Source: JASLDZ01 sp964242625 | GTDB lineage: Bacteria; Pseudomonadota; Alphaproteobacteria; Caulobacterales; Caulobacteraceae | Length of the DNA: 64,000 nt | Direction of reading: 5' to 3' | Assembly (NCBI GenBank): GCA_964242625.1 | Contig: CAXTAO010000006.1 | Coordinates: forward strand, 1-64,000 | Part shown: positions 43,207 to 54,261 of the stretch, in pieces | Layout: every line of letters begins with the position of its first letter | Numbering within the stretch: position 1 is the first letter of the stretch | Made by a program: the position numbers and the translations under genes | The notes under the pieces: generated by a model | Told to the model about the DNA's origin: nothing | Seen by the model: the letters and a program-made list of their open reading frames with translations, nothing else | Database searches by the model: none

Positions 43207-43802
43207 TGGCGGAGGAGCGTGCGGAGGAGCGGCTCAACCTCGAAAAGGTGGGCGTGCTCGTGGTGGAGCCGAACCAGGCCGAGCAGGACCTGCTCGTACA
43301 GGTGCTGTCGGGCTTCGGCGTGCGCAACCTGCGCCGCTGCGTGGACGTGATGGAGGCGCGCCAGACGCTCGCCGCCGCCGACATCGGGCTCGTGCTGATC
43401 GACGGCTCGGCCGCCGACGGCTCGGCCTACGACCTCGTGAGCTGGCTGCGCCGCCACGCGCCCGAGCCGCGCCGCTTCCTCCCCGTGCTCCTGCTCAGCG
43501 GGCATGTGCGGCTGTCGCAGGTGGTGCGGGCGCGGGACTGCGGCGCGAACTTCGTGGTCACCAAGCCGATCAGCCCGCGCGTGCTCCTGGACCGGATCGC
43601 CTGGCTGGGTCGCGACACGCGCGGCTTCATCGCCATCGAGGACGGCTACGTCGGCCCCGACCGGCGCTTCAAGTCCTTCGGCCCGCCGGCCGGCGTGGAG
43701 GGCCGCCGCAGGGACGACCTCTCGGGCGACCTCGGCGAGGCGGAGGCGCCCAACATGAGCCAGGACGACATCGACGCCCTGATGAACCCGCGCCGCGCCT
43801 GA
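43206..43802 (+). CDS. Atypical response regulator receiver protein (CheYIII position)
   Basis: A 198-residue protein with one receiver domain (about residues 14-125) and a hydrophilic C-terminal extension. The strand-1 acidic pair is reduced to VVEPNQ. The candidate phospho-Asp remains in LVLIDGSAADG, with Ser in LLLSGHV and Lys in VVTKPIS. The loss of one magnesium ligand suggests altered or absent phosphorylation. The tail ends with NMSQDDIDALMNP, resembling flagellar switch (FliN/FliM) N-terminal peptides such as LSQDEIDALL. It is the last gene of the operon; cheE of Caulobacter is missing. Confidence 0.85.
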   Translation: MAEERAEERLNLEKVGVLVVEPNQAEQDLLVQVLSGFGVRNLRRCVDVMEARQTLAAADIGLVLIDGSAADGSAYDLVSWLRRHAPEPRRFLPVLLLSGHVRLSQVVRARDCGANFVVTKPISPRVLLDRIAWLGRDTRGFIAIEDGYVGPDRRFKSFGPPAGVEGRRRDDLSGDLGEAEAPNMSQDDIDALMNPRRA

Positions 43803-43830
43803 GCGCCGAGGGCACGCTATATCGGCGTGG

Positions 43831-46014
43831 ATGCCCCGTGTCGCCCGCGTCCTCCTGCCCCTGCCGCTGCCGGAAGCCTTCGACTACGCCGAACCCGAAG
43901 CGTTCGGGGCGACGCTGGCGGCGGGCGACCATGTGCTCGTGCCGCTCGGGCCCCGCCAGGTGCGCGGCGTCGTGCTCGAGGTCGGCGAGCGCCCCGGCTT
44001 CAACCGCCCGCTGAAGCCCGTCGGCGAGCGCCTCGCCGACGCGCCCCTGCCCCCCGGCGTGCTCCAGTTCGTCCAGTGGGCGGCGCGCTACGCCTGCGAG
44101 CCGCCGGGCGAGGCGCTGGCGCTCGCCCTGCGCGGCCTGCGCACGCCCGCGCCCCGCCCCGAGCGCCGGCTGGAGCTGACGGGCCTCGTCCCCGCCCGCC
44201 CGACGCCCGCGCGCGAGCGCGTGCTCGCCGCAGCCGCTGCGGGGCCGCTCGCCGCAGCCGAGCTGGCGCGCGCCGCAGGCGTCGGCGCGGGCGTGGTCAA
44301 GGGGCTGGTCGACGAGGGCGTGCTCCGCCCCGTGGAGGTGGCGCGCCCGCAGCCTTTCGCCGCGCCCGACCCCGATCACGCGCCCCCCGCGCTGGAGCCC
44401 GGCCAGGCCGCCGCCGCCGAGGCGCTCGCGCAGGACGTGGCCGCCGGCGGCTTCCGCCCCGCCCTGCTCGACGGGGTGACGGGCTCGGGCAAGACGGAGG
44501 TCTATCTCGAGGCCGCCGCCGCCGCCCTGCGCGCCGACCCGTCGGCCCAGGTGCTGATCCTCCTGCCCGAGATCGCGCTCACCCAGGCGCTCCTCGCCCG
44601 GGTCGAAGAGCGCTTCGGCGCGGCTCCCGCCGAGTGGCACTCCGGCGTCTCGTCGGCGCGCCGCCGCCGCGTGTGGGAGGCGGTCGTCTCCGGCGACGCG
44701 CGGATCGTGGTGGGGGCGCGCTCGGCGCTCTTCCTGCCGTTCACGGCGCTACGCCTCATCGTGGTGGACGAGGAGCACGACGGCTCGTTCAAGCAGGAGG
44801 ACGGCTTCACCTACCACGCCCGCGACCTCGCGGTGGCGCGCGGGAAAATCGAAGGCTGCGCGGTGGTGATGGCCTCGGCCACGCCGTCCCTGGAGACGCT
44901 GCACAACGCCGAAACGGGCCGCTACCGCTGGCTGCGGCTGGCGACGCGGCACGGCGCGGCCGAGTTGCCGGCGGTGAGCCTCCTCGACCTGCGGGCGACG
45001 CCGCCCGAGCGCGGGCGCTGGCTCTCGCCGCCCCTGGTGGAGGCGGTCGTCGAGACGCTCGCGGCGGGGGATCAGGCGCTCCTCTTCCTGAACCGCCGCG
45101 GCTACGCGCCGCTCGTGCTCTGCCAAGCCTGCGGCGAGCGGATGACCGCGCCCGACACCGACAGCTGGCTCGTCGAGCACCGCTATTCCGGCCGGCTCGT
45201 CTGCCACCTGACCGGCTTCTCCATGCCCCGCCCCGAACGCTGCCCCGCGTGCGGCGCCAAGGGGAGCCTCGCTTCGATCGGGCCGGGGGTGGAGCGGCTG
45301 GAGGAGGAGGTGCGCGAGCGCTTCCCCGACGCGCGCACCGCGATCTTCTCCTCCGACCTCGTCCCCGACGCCGAAGCGGCGCGGCGGCTGGTGGCCGCCA
45401 TGGCGGCGGGCGAGATCGACGTCCTGGTCGCCACCCAGGCCGCCGCCAAGGGCCACAACTTCCCCCGGCTGACGCTCGTGGGGGTGGTCGACGCGGACCT
45501 GTCGCTGCGGGGCGGCGACCTGCGCGCGGGCGAGCGCACCTTCCAGCTCCTGCAGCAGGCGGCGGGGCGCGCCGGACGGGCGGTGGGCGGCGCTGCCGCG
45601 CGGCCGGGGCGCGCGCTCCTGCAGACCTACGCGCCCGAGCATCCCGTGCTGCAGGCGCTGGCGGCGGGCGACCGCGACCGCTTCCTAGACGCCGAGCGCG
45701 ACCTACGCCGCGAGTCCGGCCTGCCGCCCTTCGGGCGCCTCGCGGCGGTGATCCTTTCCAGCGAGAACGGTCCCGCGCTCGAAAGCTACGCCCGCGCGCT
45801 CGCCGCCGCCGCGCCCGCCGCCGACGGGGTGGAGGTGTGGGGCCCGGCCGACGCGCCGCTGGCGCTCGTGCGCGGCCGCCGGCGCAAGCGCCTCCTCGTG
45901 CGCGCCGACCGCGACGTCGACCTCCAGGGCTTCATCGAGACCTGGCGCGCCCGCGCCCGGCCGCCGGGAGCCGTGCGCCTTCAGGTCGACGTGGACCCTT
46001 ACAGCTTCCTTTAA
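43831..46014 (+). CDS. priA: Primosomal protein N', replication restart helicase PriA
   Basis: A 727-residue 3'-5' DNA helicase. It has the N-terminal DNA-binding domain, Walker A in GVTGSGKTEVYLEAA, DEEH box in IVVDEEHDGSFKQ and helicase motifs including QAAGRAGRAVGG. The zinc region keeps CQACG and CPACG but has APDTDSW where C-x2-C is expected and CHLTG instead of CHxCG. So only one of the two zinc sites can form (see findings). A GCTATA 10 bases before the ATG may be a -10. In relatives priA directly precedes atpH. Confidence 0.95.
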   Translation: MPRVARVLLPLPLPEAFDYAEPEAFGATLAAGDHVLVPLGPRQVRGVVLEVGERPGFNRPLKPVGERLADAPLPPGVLQFVQWAARYACEPPGEALALALRGLRTPAPRPERRLELTGLVPARPTPARERVLAAAAAGPLAAAELARAAGVGAGVVKGLVDEGVLRPVEVARPQPFAAPDPDHAPPALEPGQAAAAEALAQDVAAGGFRPALLDGVTGSGKTEVYLEAAAAALRADPSAQVLILLPEIALTQALLARVEERFGAAPAEWHSGVSSARRRRVWEAVVSGDARIVVGARSALFLPFTALRLIVVDEEHDGSFKQEDGFTYHARDLAVARGKIEGCAVVMASATPSLETLHNAETGRYRWLRLATRHGAAELPAVSLLDLRATPPERGRWLSPPLVEAVVETLAAGDQALLFLNRRGYAPLVLCQACGERMTAPDTDSWLVEHRYSGRLVCHLTGFSMPRPERCPACGAKGSLASIGPGVERLEEEVRERFPDARTAIFSSDLVPDAEAARRLVAAMAAGEIDVLVATQAAAKGHNFPRLTLVGVVDADLSLRGGDLRAGERTFQLLQQAAGRAGRAVGGAAARPGRALLQTYAPEHPVLQALAAGDRDRFLDAERDLRRESGLPPFGRLAAVILSSENGPALESYARALAAAAPAADGVEVWGPADAPLALVRGRRRKRLLVRADRDVDLQGFIETWRARARPPGAVRLQVDVDPYSFL

Positions 46015-46051
46015 GAGCGAAGCATTTGATCGACACGGTCTTTTCAGACGT

Positions 46052-46065
46052 CGACGCTAGCGTCG
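46052..46065. promoter_or_regulatory. 14-bp perfect palindrome upstream of the EAL gene
   Basis: CGACGCTAGCGTCG is its own reverse complement, and includes GCTAGC, similar to a -10 element. It lies 28 bases before the EAL gene, in the 79-base gap after priA. It could be an operator for a dimeric repressor overlapping the promoter. Confidence 0.35.
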
Positions 46066-46093
46066 CCTGTGCTGATCAACGCCAGGGGACGAC

Positions 46094-46876
46094 ATGGGCA
46101 AGGGTTGTGCGGGGTGCCGCGACGGGCAGGCGTTCACCGCCCCGTTCTCCATGGCTTTCCAGCCGATCGTCAACGTGGAGACCGGCGGCGTCTTCGCGCA
46201 CGAGGCGCTGGTGCGCGGCCCGGAAGGCCAGGGCGCCGGGACGGTGCTGAGCCAGGTCGACGACGTCACCCGCTACGCCTTCGACCAGCAGTGCCGGGTC
46301 CGTGCGATCCAGCTCGCGGCGAAGCTCGATCTGCCGCGCGACGGCGCGAAGCTCTCGATCAACTTCCTGCCCAATGCGGTGTACGAGCCCAAGGCCTGCA
46401 TCCAGCTGACGCTCGCCACGGCGGAGGCCACGGGCTTTCCGCTGGACCGGCTGATCTTCGAGTTCACCGAAAACGAGCGGCTCGACCACGAGCACCTGGG
46501 CCGCATCATTTCGACCTACCAGTCCATGGGCTTCGCCACCGCGATCGACGACTTCGGCGCGGGCTATGCGGGGCTGACGCTCCTGGCGCGGTTCCAGCCC
46601 GACATCGTCAAGCTCGACATGGAGCTCGTGCGCGACATCGACGCGAGCCTCATCAAACGCACGCTCGTGGCCGCCATCGCGCGCGCCTGCGACGATCTGG
46701 GCGTCCTGGTGCTGGCGGAGGGCGTGGAGACGGTCGGGGAACACCGGGCGCTGGGCGACATCGGCGTCGTCCTGCAGCAGGGCTATCTGTTCGCCCGCCC
46801 GGCGTTCGAGGCCGTCGCGGCCCCCGTCGCTCCCGAGGGTGCGGAGTGGGGCGCGGCCGCCAGGATTGCGGCCTAG
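46094..46876 (+). CDS. EAL-domain cyclic di-GMP phosphodiesterase
   Basis: A 260-residue protein consisting of a single EAL domain without GGDEF. Catalytic and metal-binding residues appear intact: EALVRG, SINFLPN, FEFTENE, IDDFGAGYAG, VKLDMELV and LAEGVETV. So it should hydrolyse c-di-GMP, which in Caulobacterales controls motility and stalk development. It lacks any sensor domain, so its regulation must be transcriptional or through partners. Its 3' end overlaps terC on the other strand by four bases. Confidence 0.93.
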   Translation: MGKGCAGCRDGQAFTAPFSMAFQPIVNVETGGVFAHEALVRGPEGQGAGTVLSQVDDVTRYAFDQQCRVRAIQLAAKLDLPRDGAKLSINFLPNAVYEPKACIQLTLATAEATGFPLDRLIFEFTENERLDHEHLGRIISTYQSMGFATAIDDFGAGYAGLTLLARFQPDIVKLDMELVRDIDASLIKRTLVAAIARACDDLGVLVLAEGVETVGEHRALGDIGVVLQQGYLFARPAFEAVAAPVAPEGAEWGAAARIAA

Positions 46877-47676
46877 GCCCCTTCGCCGTCGGTGGCGGCC
46901 CCGTCGACCTCGCCGCCGGCCCCGTCGACCTCGGCGCCCCGCCGCCTGCGGCGCGCCAGCATGTTGAGCGCCTCCACCAGGACCGAGAACGCCATGGCGG
47001 CGTAGATATAGCCCTTGGGGATGTGAAAGCCCGTGCCGTCGGCGATCAGCGTCACGCCGATCATGAGCAGGAACCCCAGCGCGAGCATCACCACGCTCGG
47101 GTTCTTGCGGATGAAGGCGGCGAGCGGGCCTGAGGCCACCATCATCAGCCCTACCGCCACGATCACCGCCGCCATCATGATGGGCAGGTGCTCGGTCATC
47201 CCCACCGCGGTGAGGATGCTGTCTATGGAGAACACGAGGTCGAGGAAGAGGATCTGCACGATCACCGCCGCCGCGCCCTTGACCGCCTTGCCCGTCGCCG
47301 CCCGGCCTTCGACGTCGTGGCCGTGCGCGTCCGGCCGAACCGCCTCGTGGATCTCGGTGGACGCCTTCCAGAGCAGGAACAGCCCCCCCGCGATCAGGAT
47401 GAGGTCGCGCCAGGAGACGCCGTGTCCCGCCACCGCGAACACCGGCCGCGTCAGGCTCACGATGAAGGCGATGGTCGACAGGAGCCCGAGCCGCAGGACC
47501 AGCGCCAGCGCTATGCCCACCGTGCGGATGCGGCCCCGCGACTCGTCGGGCAGCCGGTTGGTCAGGAGCGAGATGAAGACGAGGTTGTCGATCCCGAGCA
47601 CCACCTCCATCAGGATCAGGGTGACGAGCGCCACCCAGGCTGCGGGATCGGCGAGGAGGGTGGTGATCTCGCCCAT
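46873..47676 (-). CDS. TerC family integral membrane protein
   Basis: A 267-residue protein with about seven transmembrane segments. It contains the TerC signatures VVLGIDNLVFIS and FLDLVFSIDSILTAVG, in which the conserved aspartates lie within membrane helices. Members export metal ions such as manganese or assist membrane insertion at the Sec site; which applies here is not shown. A charged loop (residues about 120-135, DAHGHDVEGRAATGK) separates the halves, and a hydrophilic tail ends the protein. It is convergent with the EAL gene. Confidence 0.9.
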   Translation of the reverse strand: MGEITTLLADPAAWVALVTLILMEVVLGIDNLVFISLLTNRLPDESRGRIRTVGIALALVLRLGLLSTIAFIVSLTRPVFAVAGHGVSWRDLILIAGGLFLLWKASTEIHEAVRPDAHGHDVEGRAATGKAVKGAAAVIVQILFLDLVFSIDSILTAVGMTEHLPIMMAAVIVAVGLMMVASGPLAAFIRKNPSVVMLALGFLLMIGVTLIADGTGFHIPKGYIYAAMAFSVLVEALNMLARRRRRGAEVDGAGGEVDGAATDGEGA

Positions 47677-47763
47677 GGCGCGGCGGCGGTCCGTCAGATG
47701 GCGTCGGGTGGGTGGACGACCCTAGCGGCCCTGGCGCGCGGGCGCGAGCGCGGCGAGGCTCGG

Positions 47764-47790
47764 TTGCGGGGGCCGGGACCCCATGGTAAG
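47764..47790 (+). promoter_or_regulatory. Weak candidate promoter for the F1 operon
   Basis: TTGCGG (47764-47769) and GGTAAG (47785-47790) are 15 bases apart, about 130 bases before atpH, in the 245-base gap between terC and atpH. The -10 match is poor (four of six), so this is only a candidate. Nothing else is seen in the gap. Confidence 0.25.
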
Positions 47791-47921
47791 CCCCGGCCAC
47801 GTTCAGGTCCGCCCGCCTCGCGGGGCTGCGCCCGGTCGTCCGACGAACACTCACGAAGCCCTGCCCGCCGGCGTCGACCCGTAGGTCCGCCGTGCGGCTG
47901 GCGCCAAAACCAGCGGGTCCT

Positions 47922-48476
47922 GTGGCCGACGACTCCAAGAACACCGACGTGGGCGGCCGCTACGCCCGGGCTCTGTTCGAACTCGCGGACGCGCAGGGCC
48001 GGCTCCCGGAGGTCGAGGGCGACCTGAAGGGGCTGGAGCAGGCCCGCGGCGAGAGCGCCGACTTCGCCCGCCTCCTGGCCTCGCCCGCCTTCTCCGCCGA
48101 GGACAAGGGCCGCGCGCTCAAGGCGGTGGCGCAGGCGGCCGGCGTGGACGCGCTGACGGGCAAGTTCCTGGGCGTGATCGCCGCCAACGGCCGCGCCTCC
48201 GCCCTGCCCGCCATCGCCAAGGCCTTTGCCGCGCTCGCCGCCAAGCGCCGGGGCGCGGTCGCCGCCGAGGTGACCACCGCCTCGCCGCTGTCGGACGCGC
48301 AGAGCCAGGGTCTCGCCGCCGCCCTGCGCCAGAGCCTCGGCCGCGATCCCGAACTCTCTATCCGCGTCGACCCCGCCCTCCTCGGCGGGATCAAGGTGCG
48401 CGTCGGTTCGCGCCTCTACGACGCCTCGCTCAAGACCCGCCTCGACCAGCTGACCGCCGCGCTGGCGCGCGCCTAA
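47922..48476 (+). CDS. atpH: F1 ATP synthase subunit delta
   Basis: A 184-residue delta subunit joining F1 to the peripheral stalk. It has ADDSKNTDVGGRYARALFEL, then LLASPAFSAEDKGRAL and the C-terminal DPALLGGIKVRVGSRLYDAS. The GTG at 47922 gives the usual alphaproteobacterial start and length; a GTG at 47892 would add ten residues. It opens the F1 operon. The F0 genes are not in the window, as usual for alphaproteobacteria. Confidence 0.95.
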   Translation: MADDSKNTDVGGRYARALFELADAQGRLPEVEGDLKGLEQARGESADFARLLASPAFSAEDKGRALKAVAQAAGVDALTGKFLGVIAANGRASALPAIAKAFAALAAKRRGAVAAEVTTASPLSDAQSQGLAAALRQSLGRDPELSIRVDPALLGGIKVRVGSRLYDASLKTRLDQLTAALARA

Positions 48477-48501
48477 GCCATCCAGACAGAGACCTGACGC
48501 C

Positions 48502-50040
<1,539 letters not shown>

Positions 50041-50069
50041 TCTGAGCTGACGCAAGGGTATCGCCGGCC

Positions 50070-50951
50070 ATGGCCAGCCTCAAGTCGATGCGCGACCGGA
50101 TCGGCAGCGTGAAGTCGATTCAGAAGATCACCAAAGCGCAGCAGATGGTGGCCGCCGCCAAGCTGCGGCGCGCGCAGGAGCGGGCGGAGGCCGCGCGCCC
50201 CTACGCCCGACGCATGGCTGCGGTGATCGCCAACCTGGCGCGTGGCGTGTCCGGCGACGGCGCGCCGCCGCTCCTCGTCGGCACGGGCTCGGACCGCCGC
50301 CACCTCGTGGTGGTCACGACCGCCGACCAGGGGCTGGCGGGAGGCTTCAACTCCGGCATCTCCAGGGCCGCGCGCGAGCACGTCCACGGCCTCCTCGCCC
50401 AGGGCAAGGACGTGCGCATCATCGCCCTCGGTAAGAAGGGGCGAGACGCCCTGCGGCGGCTCTTCCCCGACCGCATCGCCGGGACGTACGACTTCTCCGC
50501 GTCCAAGACTCTGTCGCTCGACAGCGTCAAGCCCGTGGCCGACCAGATCCTCGCCCTGTTCGAAGGGGGCGAGGTGGATGTGGTGACGCTCTTCTACAGC
50601 CGCTTCCGCTCGGTGATCAGCCAAGTGCCGACTGCGCGCCAGCTCATCCCCGCCCAGGTCGACGCCGAAGAGATCGCCCAGCCCGACCTGCGCGGCGCGG
50701 CTTACGAGTACGAGCCGAGCGAGGAGGCGATCCTGCGCGAGCTCCTCCCCCGCAACATCGCCATCCAGCTCTACGCGGCGGTGTTGGAGAACCAGGCCGG
50801 CTACTTCGGCGCCAAGATGGGGGCGATGGACGCCGCCAGCCGCAACGCCGGCGATCTGATCGGCGCGCTCACCCTCAGCTACAACCGCCAGCGTCAGGCC
50901 CAGATCACCAAGGAACTGATCGAGATCATCTCCGGCGCCGAGGCGCTCTGA
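50070..50951 (+). CDS. atpG: F1 ATP synthase subunit gamma
   Basis: A 293-residue central stalk subunit. N-terminal helix ASLKSMRDRIGSVKSIQKIT and C-terminal helix ending QAQITKELIEIISGAEAL form the coiled coil. TTADQGLAGGFNS and MGAMDAASRNAGDLI are family markers. Normally atpD follows at once; here a toxin-antitoxin pair and 750 bases separate them. Confidence 0.98.
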   Translation: MASLKSMRDRIGSVKSIQKITKAQQMVAAAKLRRAQERAEAARPYARRMAAVIANLARGVSGDGAPPLLVGTGSDRRHLVVVTTADQGLAGGFNSGISRAAREHVHGLLAQGKDVRIIALGKKGRDALRRLFPDRIAGTYDFSASKTLSLDSVKPVADQILALFEGGEVDVVTLFYSRFRSVISQVPTARQLIPAQVDAEEIAQPDLRGAAYEYEPSEEAILRELLPRNIAIQLYAAVLENQAGYFGAKMGAMDAASRNAGDLIGALTLSYNRQRQAQITKELIEIISGAEAL

Positions 50952-50961
50952 CGTGCTAGCA

Positions 50962-50988
50962 TTGACAGCGCGCTGGCGCCTTCCTAGC
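50962..50988 (+). promoter_or_regulatory. Promoter and possible operator of the toxin-antitoxin pair
   Basis: TTGACA (50962-50967) and CCTAGC (50983-50988) are 15 bases apart. CAGCGCGCTG (50966-50975), a perfect 10-base palindrome, lies between them, where an autoregulating RHH antitoxin could bind. It lies just after atpG and nine bases before the antitoxin ATG. Confidence 0.5.
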
Positions 50989-50996
50989 TGCCTGTC

Positions 50997-51299
50997 ATGC
51001 CGACCGTGACCGTTCGCAACATCCCGGAAAGCGACCTCGCCGCCCTTCGCGTCCGCGCGGCCGAGCACGGCCGCAGCATGGAGGCGGAAGTGCGGGAACT
51101 GATCCGTCAAGCCGCGCCGAGCGCGCCGAAGATCGCTCCGCCGCGCCTGGAGGACCTGCCCCCTGTGCCGCCCGAAGTCGCGGCGCGGGTCGAGCGGGCT
51201 CAGGCCCTCATGCGCGAGGCGTGGGGCGGGGAGCTGCCCAAGGGACGGGTGGACGCCTTCCTGGCCGAGCGGCGCGCCGCGGCCGAGCGTGGCGAATGA
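50997..51299 (+). CDS. FitA-like ribbon-helix-helix antitoxin
   Basis: A 100-residue protein with the N-terminal FitA-type RHH domain (PTVTVRNIPESDLAALRVRA, then EHGRSMEAEVRELIRQA), which binds DNA as a dimer. The Pro-rich C-terminal half would wrap around the toxin. Its stop overlaps the toxin start (ATGA). As with other VapBC/FitAB pairs, it should neutralise the toxin and repress the shared promoter. Confidence 0.9.
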   Translation: MPTVTVRNIPESDLAALRVRAAEHGRSMEAEVRELIRQAAPSAPKIAPPRLEDLPPVPPEVAARVERAQALMREAWGGELPKGRVDAFLAERRAAAERGE

Positions 51300-51667
51300 A
51301 CGTGTTCGACACGTCCGCTGTGCTGGCCATCCTCTATGGAGAGCGGGGGCGGGAGATCGCCGGCGCGCGCCTCGAGGCAGGAGCGATTTCCACGGTGAAC
51401 ATGGCCGAGGTCTTGGGCGACTACGTCGTCAGCGGCCGCGGTGACCACGGCAAGGCCCGCGACGCTTTCGACGCGCTCGGACTCGCGTTGGAGCCGCCCG
51501 ACGAAGCGCAGGCCGCGCGGGCCGCCCAACTGCGCCGCCCCCGCCTCTCGCTGGGCGACCGCTTCTGCCTGGCGCTGGGCGAGGCCAAGGGCCGTCGCAT
51601 CGTGACCGCCGACCAGGCGTGGGCCGCCATCCCCGACCTGAAGACTCCGCTCGAGATGATCCGCTGA
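51296..51667 (+). CDS. PIN-domain toxin, VapC/FitB type
   Basis: A 123-residue PIN nuclease. All acidic active-site residues are present: Asp in VFDTSAVLA, Glu in VNMAEVLGD, Asp in LSLGDRFCLAL and Asp in IVTADQAW. Family members cut tRNA or rRNA and stop translation when freed from the antitoxin. It starts inside the antitoxin stop and ends 34 bases before atpD, so transcription may read into atpD. No frameshift or truncation is seen, so it should be functional. Confidence 0.92.
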   Translation: MNVFDTSAVLAILYGERGREIAGARLEAGAISTVNMAEVLGDYVVSGRGDHGKARDAFDALGLALEPPDEAQAARAAQLRRPRLSLGDRFCLALGEAKGRRIVTADQAWAAIPDLKTPLEMIR

Positions 51668-51701
51668 GCGCGCGCGCTCGCTTTTAATTTAGGAACGACC
51701 C

Positions 51702-53171
<1,470 letters not shown>

Positions 53172-53176
53172 GCCCG

Positions 53177-53662
53177 GTGGCGATCTCTCCACCACCCCCG
53201 GCGACGGCTCCGGCCGCCGCCGCCGAGGTCGCCGCCGACCTGCCCGCCAAGGCGCCCGCGGTCGCGGCGTTCGCGTTCCAGCAGGCCTGCCTCGTTCGGC
53301 TCAATGTCGCGCAGACCCCCGCCGCCTATGTCGAGGGTTCCGACGCGGTCGGCCGCGGCCTGGCGTTGGACACGCCCGCCCTCGCCGGCGAGCTCGCGCT
53401 CGATGGCGACGGCGGACACGGCTGCCGCGTCCGCTATACGGGGGCGCGACGGGACGAGGCGTGGGGATTCATGACCCGGCTCTTCGCCGGACTGACGACG
53501 GGGGGTCCTTGCACAGCCTCCGCCGGAACGGGCGATCGGCTGATCGCCGCCTGTGTGAGCGTGGGCGAAGCGGGCCCCGAAAGCGCCACCCGCCGGGCGA
53601 CCCTGCGAGTGGAGCGGGCGCCCGACGGCCTCGTCGCCGCGCTCGAGGATGTCCGCCCGTGA
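53177..53662 (+). CDS. Exported Cys-containing protein A in the atp operon
   Basis: A 161-residue protein, starting at a GTG five bases after atpD. An Ala/Pro-rich leader (about residues 1-35) may be a signal or linker. The body has AFAFQQACLVRLNV, GHGCRVRYTGARRD and two later cysteines (TGGPCTASA, IAACVSVGE). The pattern of a first Cys near the start of the mature domain and a second in xGxCxVxYTG recurs in the next two genes, so the three look like diverged paralogues. The leader has no clean hydrophobic core, so secretion is uncertain. Function unknown. Confidence 0.65.
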   Translation: MAISPPPPATAPAAAAEVAADLPAKAPAVAAFAFQQACLVRLNVAQTPAAYVEGSDAVGRGLALDTPALAGELALDGDGGHGCRVRYTGARRDEAWGFMTRLFAGLTTGGPCTASAGTGDRLIAACVSVGEAGPESATRRATLRVERAPDGLVAALEDVRP

Positions 53663-54261
53663 TGGTGGCGCTGGTTGCCGCGGCGACGCTATTCCAGATC
53701 GCGGCGGCCGGGTCCCCGCCCGTTCCCACGCCCGCCGCCCCGCCCGCGGGGCCGCCGCCCTTCGTCGACGGGCTCTGCCTGCGGGTCGCCGCGGGGGCGC
53801 CGGAGGGGGCGGCCTTCTCGCGCCTGCTCTCCCTGGCGGGCGCGCGCCCGATCAACTCGGCGACGGGCGACGACCTGGCGCCCGTGGACGAGCCCGTTCA
53901 GGGCCAAGGCTTTCGGCTCGACGCCCCTGATGCGCCGACCGCCTTCATCGACGCCCGCCGCGGCGGGTGCGCGCTGGTCTACACGGGCGCCGCGCTCCCG
54001 CCGCAGCCGCTGACCGAACTCGCCGACGATCGGCCGCCCACCGGCGCCGACGGCGCGCCGCAGCGATGGCGCAAGGTCATGCCCGTGTTCGTGGTGCGGC
54101 CGAGGCCGCCGCGATGGTTCCTCCAGGTCGGCGCGGCGGAGGGAGCGGGCGTCTGCGCCGACGCCCTGACCGACCTTCGCCGCCGCGACGGCCAGCCCGT
54201 CTCCATGCTGCGGCTCCAGCCCTGCCGGCTCGACGCCGCCGAGAAGGTCGAGCCCTCGTGA
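53662..54261 (+). CDS. Exported Cys-containing protein B in the atp operon
   Basis: A 199-residue protein with a clear signal peptide (MVALVAAATLFQIAAAGS). The mature part has FVDGLCLRVAAG, RRGGCALVYTGAALP and GVCADALTDL, then LRLQPCRLD. The start overlaps the stop of gene A (GTGATG). It resembles genes A and C in the Cys-Leu start and the GGCALVYTG motif. Family not recognised; probably periplasmic. Confidence 0.7.
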   Translation: MVALVAAATLFQIAAAGSPPVPTPAAPPAGPPPFVDGLCLRVAAGAPEGAAFSRLLSLAGARPINSATGDDLAPVDEPVQGQGFRLDAPDAPTAFIDARRGGCALVYTGAALPPQPLTELADDRPPTGADGAPQRWRKVMPVFVVRPRPPRWFLQVGAAEGAGVCADALTDLRRRDGQPVSMLRLQPCRLDAAEKVEPS

